64,000 bases of DNA from positions 124,001-188,000 of the forward strand of contig NZ_VFAH01000010.1 of assembly GCF_008929045.1 (NCBI RefSeq), given 5' to 3'. Shown here piece after piece: positions 52,425-61,093 of this stretch. Every line of letters begins with the position of its first letter. Position 1 is the first letter of the stretch. This DNA comes from Noviherbaspirillum aerium. Lineage in GTDB: Bacteria > Pseudomonadota > Gammaproteobacteria > Burkholderiales > Burkholderiaceae_D. Both the position numbers and the translations under genes were made by a program. A model generated the notes under the pieces. The model saw only the letters and a program-made list of their open reading frames with translations. It ran no database searches and was not told the DNA's origin.

Positions 52425-53360
52425 TTAACTACCGGGGCGGCGGCTGCGCTCATAGGCTTCAATGGCGTCGTTTAGTAACTTCGTTCTCACAAGGCCTGCC
52501 TCTATCGCTGTTTTGAGGTCGTAAGTCAACATCCATTTCGTACTTACGTCGTTCCAGTGGCGAAGGTCTGGATCACTGCCTGCCGGCTCGGGCCGGGGAT
52601 CGGGTTCGCCTAACCGCCCTGACTGATTGGGGCTTTCAGCATGTGCAGCGGTGGCTTCCTCGCTGCGGGCCCTGTAGTAGCTTGCCAGCAATACCGCCGG
52701 ATTGAAAACCGGGTCTACTGTTGTTGTGTTGCTTGGAATGGCGTCGGCACTGAGCCCGCACGCGATCTGGCACGCTTTCCGGAACGCCGCGTTATCCAGT
52801 TCCTGCGGATATTTCCTGGCAATATCGAGTACGGACTTTGGGAGTAGATACATCTTTCTTAACGCCGTTCTGTATAGCAAATTATCCATCTCGTTTAAAT
52901 TATCGCTCACGATGGCGTCCTTGATGCAGTGGAGAATCGCCTCCCAATCGGTTTTCAGGACAGTGTTTAGAAGCTTGCGCGTGGATTGCATATAGGCGTC
53001 TACAGTTATGGGATTGCGTTCGGGCAGCCGAGCATTGGGAGGCATCACTGCCGGATTCGCGCTGGTGGAGGCTGTGGTCGAGTGTTGCACCGAGTGCAGG
53101 TTCGTGCTGGGAGCAGGGCTGGAGGTTCTTGCGGCAGGAGCATTCTGTTTCGGCTTTTTCTGGAACAAACCCAGAATGCGAGACTTGGCGCTTCTGCTAT
53201 CCCTCGTCCGGCGGGCTGGCCCCGGTTGATGCCTTGTCTCCTCGGCGTCGTTTCCTCCACGATGGCTTGTCGCGCTTGTGGTATCCGGGTTGGTATTCGG
53301 CCTGGTGCTGGAAGCGCCGAGATGTATCGCTTTACGAAAAGTATTCCACAATCCCGACAT
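52425..53360 (-). CDS. Hypothetical effector-like protein upstream of the Josephin-like gene
   Basis: 311 aa from ATG 53360 (MSGLWNTFRKAIHLG). Residues about 18-120 are rich in S, T, N, P and R and probably disordered, a common trait of secreted effectors. A helical block follows (VDAYMQSTRKLLNTVLKTDWEAILHCIKDAIV, LYRTALRKMYLLPKSVLDIARKYPQELDNAAF), then a polar linker and a last helix. I recognise no family. It is co-directional with the Josephin-like gene (164-base gap) and may share its promoter. Confidence 0.6.
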   Translation of the reverse strand: MSGLWNTFRKAIHLGASSTRPNTNPDTTSATSHRGGNDAEETRHQPGPARRTRDSRSAKSRILGLFQKKPKQNAPAARTSSPAPSTNLHSVQHSTTASTSANPAVMPPNARLPERNPITVDAYMQSTRKLLNTVLKTDWEAILHCIKDAIVSDNLNEMDNLLYRTALRKMYLLPKSVLDIARKYPQELDNAAFRKACQIACGLSADAIPSNTTTVDPVFNPAVLLASYYRARSEEATAAHAESPNQSGRLGEPDPRPEPAGSDPDLRHWNDVSTKWMLTYDLKTAIEAGLVRTKLLNDAIEAYERSRRPGS

Positions 53361-53713
53361 CAAACCCCCCGACTTTTTTCAATGGCAGTGCATTCTGCGT
53401 GGCATGGCAACCGCATTCGGTTCCCTTGCCTGCTGCTTACCTGCCCATCCGCCATTCCGCCATTCCGCAATTTCGCTATTTCCGGCGCCCCAGCAACGGC
53501 TTTATTGAATAAGAAATGGAGCAGGCCGGTGCAGACGGGGTTCTGTGAACCAATGGGTCGCGCCGCCGTGATGTCCATCGGGGCTGGCAGACCGGCCTGC
53601 CGCATGGATGTTGCGCCGGATGCTCGACGCATCGCGCCAGTCCCTCGCTGCGAATGCCGCAAATTGCGCTATGCTCTGGGCCGGCAAAGCCCCTCACTTC
53701 TTTTGCAAATCAA
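53361..53713. other. Intergenic region between divergent genes
   Basis: No supported gene. Promoters for the effector-like pair (leftward) and the OGT-like gene (rightward) should lie here, but no clear -35/-10 pair and no TTCG-N16-TTCG (hrp-type) box was found. Confidence 0.35.
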
Positions 53714-55285
53714 ATGATGCAAGACTGGAAACAGCAGTTCGCCATGGCCCAGGCCGCTGCACAACAAGGCAACATCGCATCATGCCTCGATGCATGCCAG
53801 CAGGTTCTCGATGCCCAGCCCGGGAATGTCGATGCCTTGCTCATGGTGGCGGGGTTGCTGTATTCCACCGGCTTGCTGTCGGCCGCGCGGCAATGCCTGG
53901 ACCAGGCCCGCGCGCTGGCGCCGAACGATTCCCGTCCCCTGCTCGAACTGGCCAACATCGCCAAGGATGAAGGCAATCATGCCGAGTCCCATCGCCTGTA
54001 CTCCCTCTTGCTGCGCCATCTGCCCGACAGCGCCGTGGTGCGCAGGAACGCATTGACCAGCCTGGAATACAACCCGGCCGTGCCGGAAGCGGAACGCCTG
54101 CAACAGGCGCGGGCCTGGGGCGACTGGGCCATGGCGCGGGCCGGCGGCATGCGGCCGCGTCCGCCGCTGATGCCGGAAGCGCTGGATGGATCGCGGCCCT
54201 TGCGGGTGGGTTATGTGTCGGCCGATTTCTGCCAGCATACGGTGGGCCTGTTCGTCAAGGATGTGATCGGCAGCCATCGCCTGGACCGGGTAGCCGCGTA
54301 CACCTACAGCGCGGGCCGCGTGGATGACTGGGTGACCGCGACCATCCGCAGCACCAGCCGGTTTCGCGATGTTTCCGCGCTGGACGATGCGGCGCTGGCC
54401 GAACGGATACGGCAGGATGGCATCGATGTGCTGGTCGATCTGTCGGGGCATACCGGCGGCTCGCGGCTGGCCGCCTTCGCGCATCGGCCGGCGCCGGTGC
54501 AGCTGAGCTGGCTCGGGTATTTCGCCACCACCGGCCTGGCGGTGATCGATGCGGTGCTGCTTGACGAGTGGCATGCGCCGCCGGGAATCGAGGCGCATTT
54601 CGTGGAGCCCATCGTGCGCCTGCCGCGCGGACGCTTCTGCTATGTGCCGGTGCCGTTCGCGCCTGCCGAGGTGGCGCCGCCGCCGTTCGAGAAGAACGGT
54701 TTCATCACCTTCGGCTGCTTCAACAATACGGCCAAGCTGAACGGGCCGGTGATTGCGCTGTGGGCGCGCATCCTTGCGGCGCTGCCCTCATCGCGCCTGG
54801 TGCTGAAGTGGCGCAGCCTGCAGGACGGCAAGCTGCGCGCCGCATTGCATGCGACTTTCTCGTCCCATGGCATTGCGCCCGGGCGCATCGAACTGCGCGG
54901 CCCGTCGTTTCATGCGGATCTTCTCAAGCAGTATGCCGACATCGATATTGCGCTCGATCCCTTTCCCTTCACCGGCGGCCTGACCAGCTGCGAAGCCTTG
55001 TGGATGGGCGTGCCGGTGGTGACCTGGCCGCAGGCGCAGGTTGTGAGCCGGCAGACCCATGCGTTTCTGAGCGCCATCGGTCTGCCGGAACTGTCGGCGG
55101 CGGATGCCGGGCGCTATGTCGCGATCGCCTGCGAGCTGGCCGGCGACCTGCCGCGACTCAAGGATTTGCGCGGCGGCATGCGGGAACGGATGCGGTCGTC
55201 GCCGCTCTGCGATGTGAAAGGATTCACGCGCATGCTGGAGGATGCTTACCTGGCCATCGCCCGGCGATATGCCGGTCATCCATAG
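53714..55285 (+). CDS. TPR plus OGT-like (GT41) glycosyltransferase
   Basis: 523 aa; two adjacent ATG codons at 53714 and 53717. Three TPR-like units (about 5-110) are followed by a GT41 O-GlcNAc transferase-type catalytic region: LRVGYVSADFCQHTVG, DVLVDLSGHTGGSRLAAFAHRPAPVQLSWLGYFATTG, ITFGCFNNTAKLN, DPFPFTGGLTSCEALWMGVPVVT. The Asp/Gly-rich and GYFATTG motifs correspond to the SPINDLY/OGT fold. Bacterial members modify proteins or assemble glycans in the cytoplasm. Its acceptor here, perhaps one of the many exoproteins, is unknown. Confidence 0.85.
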   Translation: MMQDWKQQFAMAQAAAQQGNIASCLDACQQVLDAQPGNVDALLMVAGLLYSTGLLSAARQCLDQARALAPNDSRPLLELANIAKDEGNHAESHRLYSLLLRHLPDSAVVRRNALTSLEYNPAVPEAERLQQARAWGDWAMARAGGMRPRPPLMPEALDGSRPLRVGYVSADFCQHTVGLFVKDVIGSHRLDRVAAYTYSAGRVDDWVTATIRSTSRFRDVSALDDAALAERIRQDGIDVLVDLSGHTGGSRLAAFAHRPAPVQLSWLGYFATTGLAVIDAVLLDEWHAPPGIEAHFVEPIVRLPRGRFCYVPVPFAPAEVAPPPFEKNGFITFGCFNNTAKLNGPVIALWARILAALPSSRLVLKWRSLQDGKLRAALHATFSSHGIAPGRIELRGPSFHADLLKQYADIDIALDPFPFTGGLTSCEALWMGVPVVTWPQAQVVSRQTHAFLSAIGLPELSAADAGRYVAIACELAGDLPRLKDLRGGMRERMRSSPLCDVKGFTRMLEDAYLAIARRYAGHP

Positions 55286-55553
55286 CGAGCCGGTTGTCCT
55301 GCATGACCAGCGGGAGAGGCAAGCCAAGCGGGAGAAGCGGGATAACGGACCGCCGGGCGGCGGTGCATTATTGATCCGGCCTGGGAAATGGTGCATTTTT
55401 CGGGGCGCTGAGTTCAAATGCGCTGATGCATTAAGGTCAGGATTGGATTAACGTTACGTGCATAAGGTTAAGTGCATCAGGTTGATTGCATGTACGGCAA
55501 GATGCCTGCCAAATATTCGCTGCACGAAACATCATTGCGCTGCAAATTTTCCA

Positions 55554-55979
55554 ATGACCCATGCCTCTTCGAAAACCCTGCTGATCGCCGTGCGAGAGGA
55601 TGATGTCGCCCTGGTGCAATCCTTTCTCGGCGATGCCTACCGAACGGTGTATTGCCACACGCTGGAGGAGGCCAAGGCGGCGCTGAACAACGGCGTCGAT
55701 ATCGTGGTGTCCGGCGTGCATTTCGACGGCGGCGCGGTGTTCGACCTGCTGCAGCATGTCCGTGCCAGCAAGGACTTCGGCACGCTTCCCTTCTTTGTCA
55801 TGCTCGACACCAGCCGGCGCTACAGCTATTCCCGCGCGATCGTCCACGGCATGCGTACGGCATCACGAGTGCTCGGCGCCACCGGCTTTACCGACCTTGG
55901 CGGGATGATCGAAAAATACGGCAAGGACGAGGCGGTGAGGATGCTGAAGAAGGGAATCGATGCCGCGTTCGGCGGATGA
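55554..55979 (+). CDS. Pseudo-receiver protein, orphan copy III
   Basis: 141 aa starting MTHASSKTLLIAVREDDVALVQ. Intact version of the family at 21506 and 33934: YCHTLEEAKAALNNGVDIVVSGVHFDGGAVFDLLQHVR, LPFFVMLDTSRRYSYSRAIVHGM, LGATGFTDLGGMIEKYGKDEAVRML in parts. The phosphoacceptor is again Gly. It is alone, with codon use more typical of the chromosome, and may be the ancestral or functional copy. There is no Cys-tail gene next to it; the nearest relative is at 57029. Confidence 0.66.
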   Translation: MTHASSKTLLIAVREDDVALVQSFLGDAYRTVYCHTLEEAKAALNNGVDIVVSGVHFDGGAVFDLLQHVRASKDFGTLPFFVMLDTSRRYSYSRAIVHGMRTASRVLGATGFTDLGGMIEKYGKDEAVRMLKKGIDAAFGG

Positions 55980-56145
55980 CGGCTCGGCACCTCGATGATG
56001 CTGCGGACATGGCATTGCATGGGCTGACCCAATGATCTTCCTCGGCGCGCTGCCTTCCGGAATTGTCAGTGCGGTCGGGCCGACATCGCTCCCATGCATG
56101 CATCCGGCATTCCGGCTACAGTCTGGTACCGCGGATGACAGGCAC

Positions 56146-56182
56146 CAATGCATCAATGCATCAATGCATCAATGCATCAATG
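56146..56182. repeat. Octamer tandem repeat
   Basis: Four exact copies of CAATGCAT (56146-56177) and a partial fifth. Each unit includes ATGCAT, a palindrome. It lies 60 bases upstream of the DUF5710 gene. The rest of 55980-56240 shows nothing else. Confidence 0.8.
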
Positions 56183-56240
56183 GACCGATGCACCGATATC
56201 CGCGGGATTCGACCCGATTCCTCATGAGAAATGATTTGAT

Positions 56241-56576
56241 ATGTCAATCACCGCGCCTCCATTTGATCCGCCTTATGTCAGCATGCATGCTTCCGAAGAG
56301 CTTACCGAGTACATTGAAACGCTGGCGGACGGTTCGACGCGCAACGTTCCCGAGGCGGCCTACGGGCCGGCCTTGCTGTCGGTGCGGGAAGTCGTAGCAG
56401 GCAGCAAACCGGCGTCCTCGTCGTCATCTTCATCGAAGTCTTACCTGAGCGTGCCTTATGCGGAAAAGGACGAGGCCAAGGCGCTGGGCGCGCGGTGGGA
56501 TGCGGCCAGGAAGAAATGGTATGCGCCGCAGGGGGCGGAGCTCGACCGGTTCGACAAGTGGCTGCCGAAGACATAG
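56241..56576 (+). CDS. DUF5710-domain protein
   Basis: 111 aa. The C-terminal 45 residues (YLSVPYAEKDEAKALGARWDAARKKWYAPQG) are a DUF5710 domain, a short zinc-independent fold often attached to DNA primases or mobilisation proteins. A poly-serine linker (SSSSSSSS) joins it to an N-terminal part with a PEAAYGPALLS segment. Function unknown. Its stop TAG overlaps the first bases of an R1 element, as at 49417. Confidence 0.7.
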   Translation: MSITAPPFDPPYVSMHASEELTEYIETLADGSTRNVPEAAYGPALLSVREVVAGSKPASSSSSSSKSYLSVPYAEKDEAKALGARWDAARKKWYAPQGAELDRFDKWLPKT

Positions 56577-56733
56577 AGCGGATTGCAGGTGAATGGTCGG
56601 TCGCCTCGGCTGGCCCCGGGCACATGGCCGCGCTGTTCGGCGCTGGTGTGGCCCGCCACACGGCGCTCCTTGCGTCTTGCCCTGCATCCCGGGGCAAACC
56701 GATTCTTCCATACACCGACCGGCAATCCGCTCT
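56575..56733. repeat. MITE-like element R1, copy 2
   Basis: 159 bp, the same length and largely the same sequence as 49416-49574: AGAGCGGATTGCAGGTG at the left, CCGGCAATCCGCTCT at the right. The GTGTGGCCCGCCACAC palindrome is kept. Confidence 0.75.
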
Positions 56734-56752
56734 GGGCTGTGTTTGATAAGCG
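56734..56752. repeat. R3-type end sequence directly abutting R1
   Basis: GGGCTGTGTTTGATAAGCG follows R1 without spacing and continues TTGCGAGCGG as at 2024. No matching right end was found. Confidence 0.45.
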
Positions 56753-56870
56753 TTGCGAGCGGTTCGGATTGGCGCCGGGGAGCGCACGCCCCGCCAATAT
56801 TTTCCTCGTGTCGTTAAAGATCATCGCGCCGTGATCGAACCATTCGGCGGCCGTCCGCCACACATGAATA

Positions 56871-56930
56871 TGACTCCTAGGAAGGTCAGAGCCATTTTCA
56901 GCCGAGGGCGGCCCGCCCTCGGCTTTTTTT
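56871..56930 (+). ncRNA. Candidate small RNA/attenuator of the CCTAGGAAG family (copy 5)
   Basis: CCTAGGAAGGTCAG (56876-56889), a perfect 10-bp stem GCCGAGGGCG (56901-56910)/CGCCCTCGGC (56914-56923) and seven T residues. A CACACA at 56859 is the nearest -10-like hexamer. It ends 18 bases before the promoter box of the Cys-tail gene at 57029. Confidence 0.48.
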
Positions 56931-56947
56931 ATGGTCTGGCGCATATT

Positions 56948-56983
56948 TATGGGATTGGCGGATTATGCTGCGCCGCATATATT
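56948..56983 (+). promoter_or_regulatory. TATGGGA-type promoter of Cys-tail copy IV
   Basis: TATGGGAT (56948-56955) joins TTGGCG (56955-56960), 17 bases, TATATT (56978-56983). It is the best -35/-10 pair of this promoter class in the window. The remaining bases of 56577-57028 are the repeat elements and the candidate RNA. Confidence 0.55.
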
Positions 56984-57028
56984 TGCCGTTCGATCAATGA
57001 CAGCAAAAGGCTTGTCGGGGGACGGACA

Positions 57029-57373
57029 ATGGCAGATGCGTGGCAGGAACTTCAGCGCACGGTGCGCGCATTGCGAAAGCCGGGTGACATCAAGGTACGC
57101 CTGACGGAAGCTTACCGGGCCTTGCTGCGGCTGCGGCTCAAGGACCTGCCGAGCGAAGCACGGCATCACCATGAGTGGCTGGTCGGTACCATTGATGCCC
57201 GAACCAGCGAATATCTTCTAGCGGAAATCCGGGATTGTATCGAGGGCATGAGCGATGCCCAGATCGCCGAGGCGGTGCACCGGATCGTGGCGCTGTATGA
57301 AGCCGTGAAGGTTTATCAACCCGGTCTTTCATCAACCCGCAAGCCTCCCCCATGTCAAAGCGGCAATATCTGA
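57029..57373 (+). CDS. Cys-tail family protein, copy IV (lacks the tail)
   Basis: 114 aa: MADAWQELQRTVRALRKPGDIKVRLTEAYRALLRL, LPSEARHHHEWLVGTIDART, QIAEAVHRIVALYEAVKVYQPG in parts. The C-terminal part ends shortly after the position where the other copies run on into their CxxC tail, so the tail is not essential to the fold. In the leader, TTGTC (57012-57016) pairs with GACAA (57025-57029), a compensated version of the TTGTTC/GAACAA hairpin. No WYL-like or pseudo-receiver gene is directly adjacent. Confidence 0.66.
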   Translation: MADAWQELQRTVRALRKPGDIKVRLTEAYRALLRLRLKDLPSEARHHHEWLVGTIDARTSEYLLAEIRDCIEGMSDAQIAEAVHRIVALYEAVKVYQPGLSSTRKPPPCQSGNI

Positions 57374-57412
57374 CGCTGTCCGGCCTGCTGGCCAGTGAGC
57401 GCGGTTACATCT

Positions 57413-57450
57413 AGGCACGCGCAGGCACGCGCAGGCACGCGTACGCACGC
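57413..57450. repeat. Decamer tandem repeat
   Basis: Three and a half units of AGGCACGCGC with a variant GTACGCACGC at the end. It lies between Cys-tail copy IV and the MBOAT gene; the remainder of the gap contains an AT-rich stretch (57469-57480) that may belong to the MBOAT promoter. Confidence 0.7.
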
Positions 57451-57565
57451 AATTGTCTTACCGGCTAGTTGCATATATATTCATTGGGTGGTGCAAGCAT
57501 GTTAAAGTGAGCGCTTATTGAGAACAGGCAAATGATGTAGTAATTGCCGCCTACCAGCACTCATT

Positions 57566-59023
57566 ATGGTCTTCAGCTCACCGACTTTTCTCTTCTATTT
57601 CTTTCCGCTCTTTCTTCTTCTGTACTATGTTTTGCCCTGGAAGAATGGCGTTCTGCTGGTGGCCAGCCTGTTGTTCTATGCATGGGGCGAGCCCGGTTTC
57701 GTGCCGCTGCTGATGCTGTCGGCGCTGCTGAACTACAGCATGGGCTATGCGATCGCACGCTGGCGCGCAAGGGGCGTGCCGCTGCTGTGGCTGGGCATTG
57801 CCGCCAACCTGGCCTTCCTGATCTATTACAAGTACATGGCCTTCCTCTGCCAGATTGCGCGCGACCTGCTTGCGCCTTTCGGGCGGCAGGTGGAGATCCC
57901 CGAGATCGTGCTGCCGCTGGGGATTTCCTTCTTCACGTTCCAGGGCATTTCCTACCTGATCGACGTCTATCGCAACGAGGTCAACGCCCAGCAGAGTTTC
58001 TGGCGCTTCGCGATGTACAAGGCGATGTTTCCCCAGTTGATCGCCGGCCCGATCGTGCGCTACAAGCAGATCGCGCATGAAGTGGATCAGCGCTCCATCA
58101 CCAACGCCCGGGTGGTGGCGGGCTTCCATCAGTTCGCCGTCGGTCTCGCGCAAAAGGTGCTGATCGCCAATACGGTGGCCCTGCCGGCCGACCGCCTGTT
58201 CCTGGTGCCGCCGGGGGATCTGTCCATGCTGGGTGCCTGGATCGGCATTGCCTGCTACTCGATCCAGATCCTCTACGACTTCGCCGGCTATTCCAACATG
58301 GCCATCGGCATCGGCCACATGATCGGCTTCAGCTATCCGCCCAACTTCAACCGGCCTTACTCGTCGGCATCGGTGACCGAGTTCTGGCGCCGCTGGCACA
58401 TGAGCCTGTCGTCCTGGTTCCGCGATTACCTGTACATCCCGCTCGGCGGCAACCGGGTGTCGCCGCTGCGCACCTATATCAACCTGGCCGTCGTATTCCT
58501 GCTGTGCGGACTCTGGCATGGCGCTGCCTGGACCTTCATCATCTGGGGCGGCTGGCACGGCCTGCTGCTGATCGTGGAGCGGGCCGGACTGGGCAACGCG
58601 CTGGCGCGCCTGCCGCGGCTGGTGTCGCAGGCCTACACGCTGTTCGTGGTGATGATCGGCTGGGTGTTTTTCCGGGCCAACGATGTGCCGCATGCGCTGC
58701 ATTTCCTGAAAGTCATGTTCGGCCAGGGCACGAAGGGCGAAACCTATCCGTGGCAGTCGGATTTCCAGTTCACCGCGATGACCGCGCTGGCGGTGGGTGC
58801 CGTGCTGGCAGTGTGGCCGGCGTCGAATGAAGCGGAGCGGCTCAAGACCGAGGGCATCAACCGGGCGGCGGCGCCGGGCAAAGCGGGCATCACGGCCATA
58901 TCGGTGATGACGGCGGCCGGCACGGCTTCGGTGAAGCATGCGCTGGCGGCCGCGGCCATCATCCTGTGCGCGGCCAGCCTTGCCGCGGGCACCTACAATC
59001 CGTTCATCTATTTCCGGTTCTGA
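57566..59023 (+). CDS. MBOAT-family O-acyltransferase (AlgI-like)
   Basis: 485 aa, about eleven membrane segments. Conserved MBOAT landmarks are present: LPLGISFFTFQGISYLIDVYR, FPQLIAGPIVRY, YDFAGYSNMAIGIGHMIGF, NFNRPY, TEFWRRWHMSLSSWFRDYLYIPLGGN and the catalytic His in CGLWHGAAWTF. AlgI-type proteins move acetyl groups across the inner membrane for O-acetylation of exopolysaccharide. The next gene, an AlgX/AlgJ-like SGNH protein, starts 2 bases after the stop, the usual pairing for periplasmic acetyl transfer. Confidence 0.9.
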   Translation: MVFSSPTFLFYFFPLFLLLYYVLPWKNGVLLVASLLFYAWGEPGFVPLLMLSALLNYSMGYAIARWRARGVPLLWLGIAANLAFLIYYKYMAFLCQIARDLLAPFGRQVEIPEIVLPLGISFFTFQGISYLIDVYRNEVNAQQSFWRFAMYKAMFPQLIAGPIVRYKQIAHEVDQRSITNARVVAGFHQFAVGLAQKVLIANTVALPADRLFLVPPGDLSMLGAWIGIACYSIQILYDFAGYSNMAIGIGHMIGFSYPPNFNRPYSSASVTEFWRRWHMSLSSWFRDYLYIPLGGNRVSPLRTYINLAVVFLLCGLWHGAAWTFIIWGGWHGLLLIVERAGLGNALARLPRLVSQAYTLFVVMIGWVFFRANDVPHALHFLKVMFGQGTKGETYPWQSDFQFTAMTALAVGAVLAVWPASNEAERLKTEGINRAAAPGKAGITAISVMTAAGTASVKHALAAAAIILCAASLAAGTYNPFIYFRF

Positions 59024-59025
59024 TC

Positions 59026-60243
59026 ATGACGTTGAAGCAAAGGCTGACGGGCAACGCAGCAAAAATTGTTCTGGTGGTCCTGCTGGCCGTGCCGGCCCTG
59101 CGCTCCATGACCGGCAGTTCGCAGCTGGAGGGAGAGAACCGCAAGCTGGCCGAGTTTCCCGCCGCGCCGGCATCCTGGCAGGAAACGCTGAAGTTTCCGG
59201 CCCGGCTGGATCAATGGATCAACGATCATTTCGGTTACCGGGACCGCCTGCTGAAGCTCAACAACCGCGTGCGGCACGCCTTGTTCGGCACTTTCCCCAC
59301 GGTGCAGGTCATTTCCGGCCAGAACGGCCGCATCTTCATGTCGGCGCATGAGGCCAATTTCCCGCCCTATACGGCCATTCATCCCACCTGCGGCTTCCAG
59401 TTTCATGACCATGAAAAGATTGCCGGGCAGATGAATGCCATGCATGCGGCATTCCGCGGCTGGGGCATCGATGCCAAGCTGGTCATCGCCCCCAGTTCGC
59501 CGGCGGTGTACCAGGAGGAATTGCCCGGCTGGCTGGCGCAGCGCTGCGCCAGGTCGGTGCCGCCATTCCGGAACATCCTGGTGCCGGAACGGTTGAGCCC
59601 GCCGGTGCTGGCATCGGTGTATTACCCGCTCGAGGAACTGCGGGCGGCCCGCGCCGAGGGCGAGGTGATCCCGAAAACCTGGTTCCATCTCACCGGCTTC
59701 GGGTCTCGCCTGCTTACCCAGAAGAGCGTCGAGCGCCTCTGGAACATCAAGGCCGATGAAGGCACGACGCTCAAGACGCGGATCGAAACCCAGACATCGG
59801 ACCTCGCCCATCTGTTCCCGGGGGTCAAGCTTTCCAGCAAGGTGGAAGCGATCGATTTCGCCGCCTCGGGCATCGAGGAATGCAAGGGCGCCAAATGCTA
59901 TCCGGCGCTGCGGGATGCCCTGGAAAAGCTGGGCGATGTCAACCGCTACCGCAACGAGCGGGCGCCGAAAGAGCGCCTGATCATGCTGTCCGATTCCTTC
60001 GGCCAGTACAGCGCCGGCTGGTATGCCCGCTATTACCGCGATGTCATTCATTTTTCCACCAACACTCTCGGGCGCCTGTCGGATGGCGAACTGGCCAGCC
60101 TGCGCGGTTTTCTCCGGGAAGAAGGCAGGCGCAGCGATGTCCTGTTTTTTTACCACGACACCGGTGTTCTTACGGGGCGCATCGATCTCGATCTGAAGAA
60201 GCTGGCATCGGTCCAGCCCATGGTCAGCCAGGTAAGGAACTGA
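59026..60243 (+). CDS. AlgX/AlgJ-like SGNH acetyltransferase-associated protein
   Basis: 405 aa with an N-terminal signal anchor (AAKIVLVVLLAVPALRSM). ENRKLAEFP and FPARLDQWINDHFGYRDRLLKLNNRV are typical of the AlgX/AlgJ N-terminal region; LVIAPSS, a catalytic-site Asp/His-like TWFHLTGFGS and the SGNH block MLSDSFGQ follow. It would receive the acetyl group from the MBOAT partner and place it on a polysaccharide in the periplasm. The polysaccharide synthase is not in the window. Confidence 0.85.
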   Translation: MTLKQRLTGNAAKIVLVVLLAVPALRSMTGSSQLEGENRKLAEFPAAPASWQETLKFPARLDQWINDHFGYRDRLLKLNNRVRHALFGTFPTVQVISGQNGRIFMSAHEANFPPYTAIHPTCGFQFHDHEKIAGQMNAMHAAFRGWGIDAKLVIAPSSPAVYQEELPGWLAQRCARSVPPFRNILVPERLSPPVLASVYYPLEELRAARAEGEVIPKTWFHLTGFGSRLLTQKSVERLWNIKADEGTTLKTRIETQTSDLAHLFPGVKLSSKVEAIDFAASGIEECKGAKCYPALRDALEKLGDVNRYRNERAPKERLIMLSDSFGQYSAGWYARYYRDVIHFSTNTLGRLSDGELASLRGFLREEGRRSDVLFFYHDTGVLTGRIDLDLKKLASVQPMVSQVRN

Positions 60244-60321
60244 GCGGGCGGCAGGGGCGGCAGAGATTGCCGGCAGCGATGTGAAGGGAGCATGCGGGTC
60301 GCGGGCGCCATGCCCGCGAAT

Positions 60322-60666
60322 TCATTCGCCGTCGTTCGTGAACTGGCGCATGAAATAGCGGCTGCGCGTATCCATATCGGTAAAGGCGATCCTGCAGTGA
60401 TAGCGGGAGTCGCCTTGCTGGCGCACGTCCACGATGACGCCCCAGGCATTGATGCGCCTCTGTCCTTCCTGGGTCATCAGGTCGAACGCGATCATGCAAG
60501 GGCTTCCCGGAGCAACGGATTGCGATGTGACGATGCAGACGCCCCCGATGGAGGCGTCTACCGTTTTGACCAGAATCGGTGCGGATTGCTGGAGCATGAA
60601 CTGAGCCGGAACCTCCAGGGGAATCCTTGGAGTGCGCCTGCGATTATGAGGAACGGCTGAGCTCAT
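60322..60666 (-). CDS. PilZ-domain c-di-GMP receptor
   Basis: 114 aa consisting of little more than one PilZ domain. Both c-di-GMP contact motifs are present: RxxxR (R10-R11-T-P-R14) and DxSxxG (D36-A-S38-I-G40-G41). Such single-domain proteins transmit c-di-GMP levels to motility or exopolysaccharide machinery. It is convergent with the acetylation genes, which makes a role in polysaccharide output plausible. Confidence 0.85.
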   Translation of the reverse strand: MSSAVPHNRRRTPRIPLEVPAQFMLQQSAPILVKTVDASIGGVCIVTSQSVAPGSPCMIAFDLMTQEGQRRINAWGVIVDVRQQGDSRYHCRIAFTDMDTRSRYFMRQFTNDGE

Positions 60667-60726
60667 GTGCGGAGAACTTGTCGCGGCCAGGGTGGTGGCG
60701 AAGTGATAACAATAAAACGGCGCTCA

Positions 60727-60762
60727 ACTGTGAAAAACTTTCCTTGCGGTATGTATCCCATA
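60727..60762 (-). promoter_or_regulatory. TATGGGA box upstream of the PilZ gene
   Basis: On the minus strand TATGGGAT reads from 60762 to 60755, 90 bases before the PilZ start. The following -35 and -10 positions (TACATA, CACAGT) are weak, so promoter identity is uncertain. The rest of 60667-61093 shows no gene. Confidence 0.3.
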
Positions 60763-61093
60763 TTTGAGGCTGGTGCGCAATAGCCGAAATGGCAACATGC
60801 CTCCCTGCCAAAGCTTAGTGCGGCGCATTTCCATGCGGGTTGGAGCGTTTTTATTCTTCTTTCGCCTATGAATACGGGCCACCCATTCATCGTGCAGAGT
60901 GTGCGTCACTTAACGACATCATGGAAAAATCGCGGCGGCGACCCGGGAACAGCGCGTCAGCTTGTCCTGCGAGAAGATTGATTGCTTGTGAGCGGCGGAA
61001 AAATAGGTATCGGCAATAGCAGCCGGAGCCCGATGCAACGGCTCCGGCTGCGGGGATCCGCATGCCTGCGGGCGGCATGCCGGGCCCGCGGCT

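Noticed and set aside
53361-53713. Search for a type III hrp-type promoter (TTCG-N16-TTCG) before the effector-like pair
   Set aside because: No pair of TTCG boxes with the right spacing is present on the minus strand.
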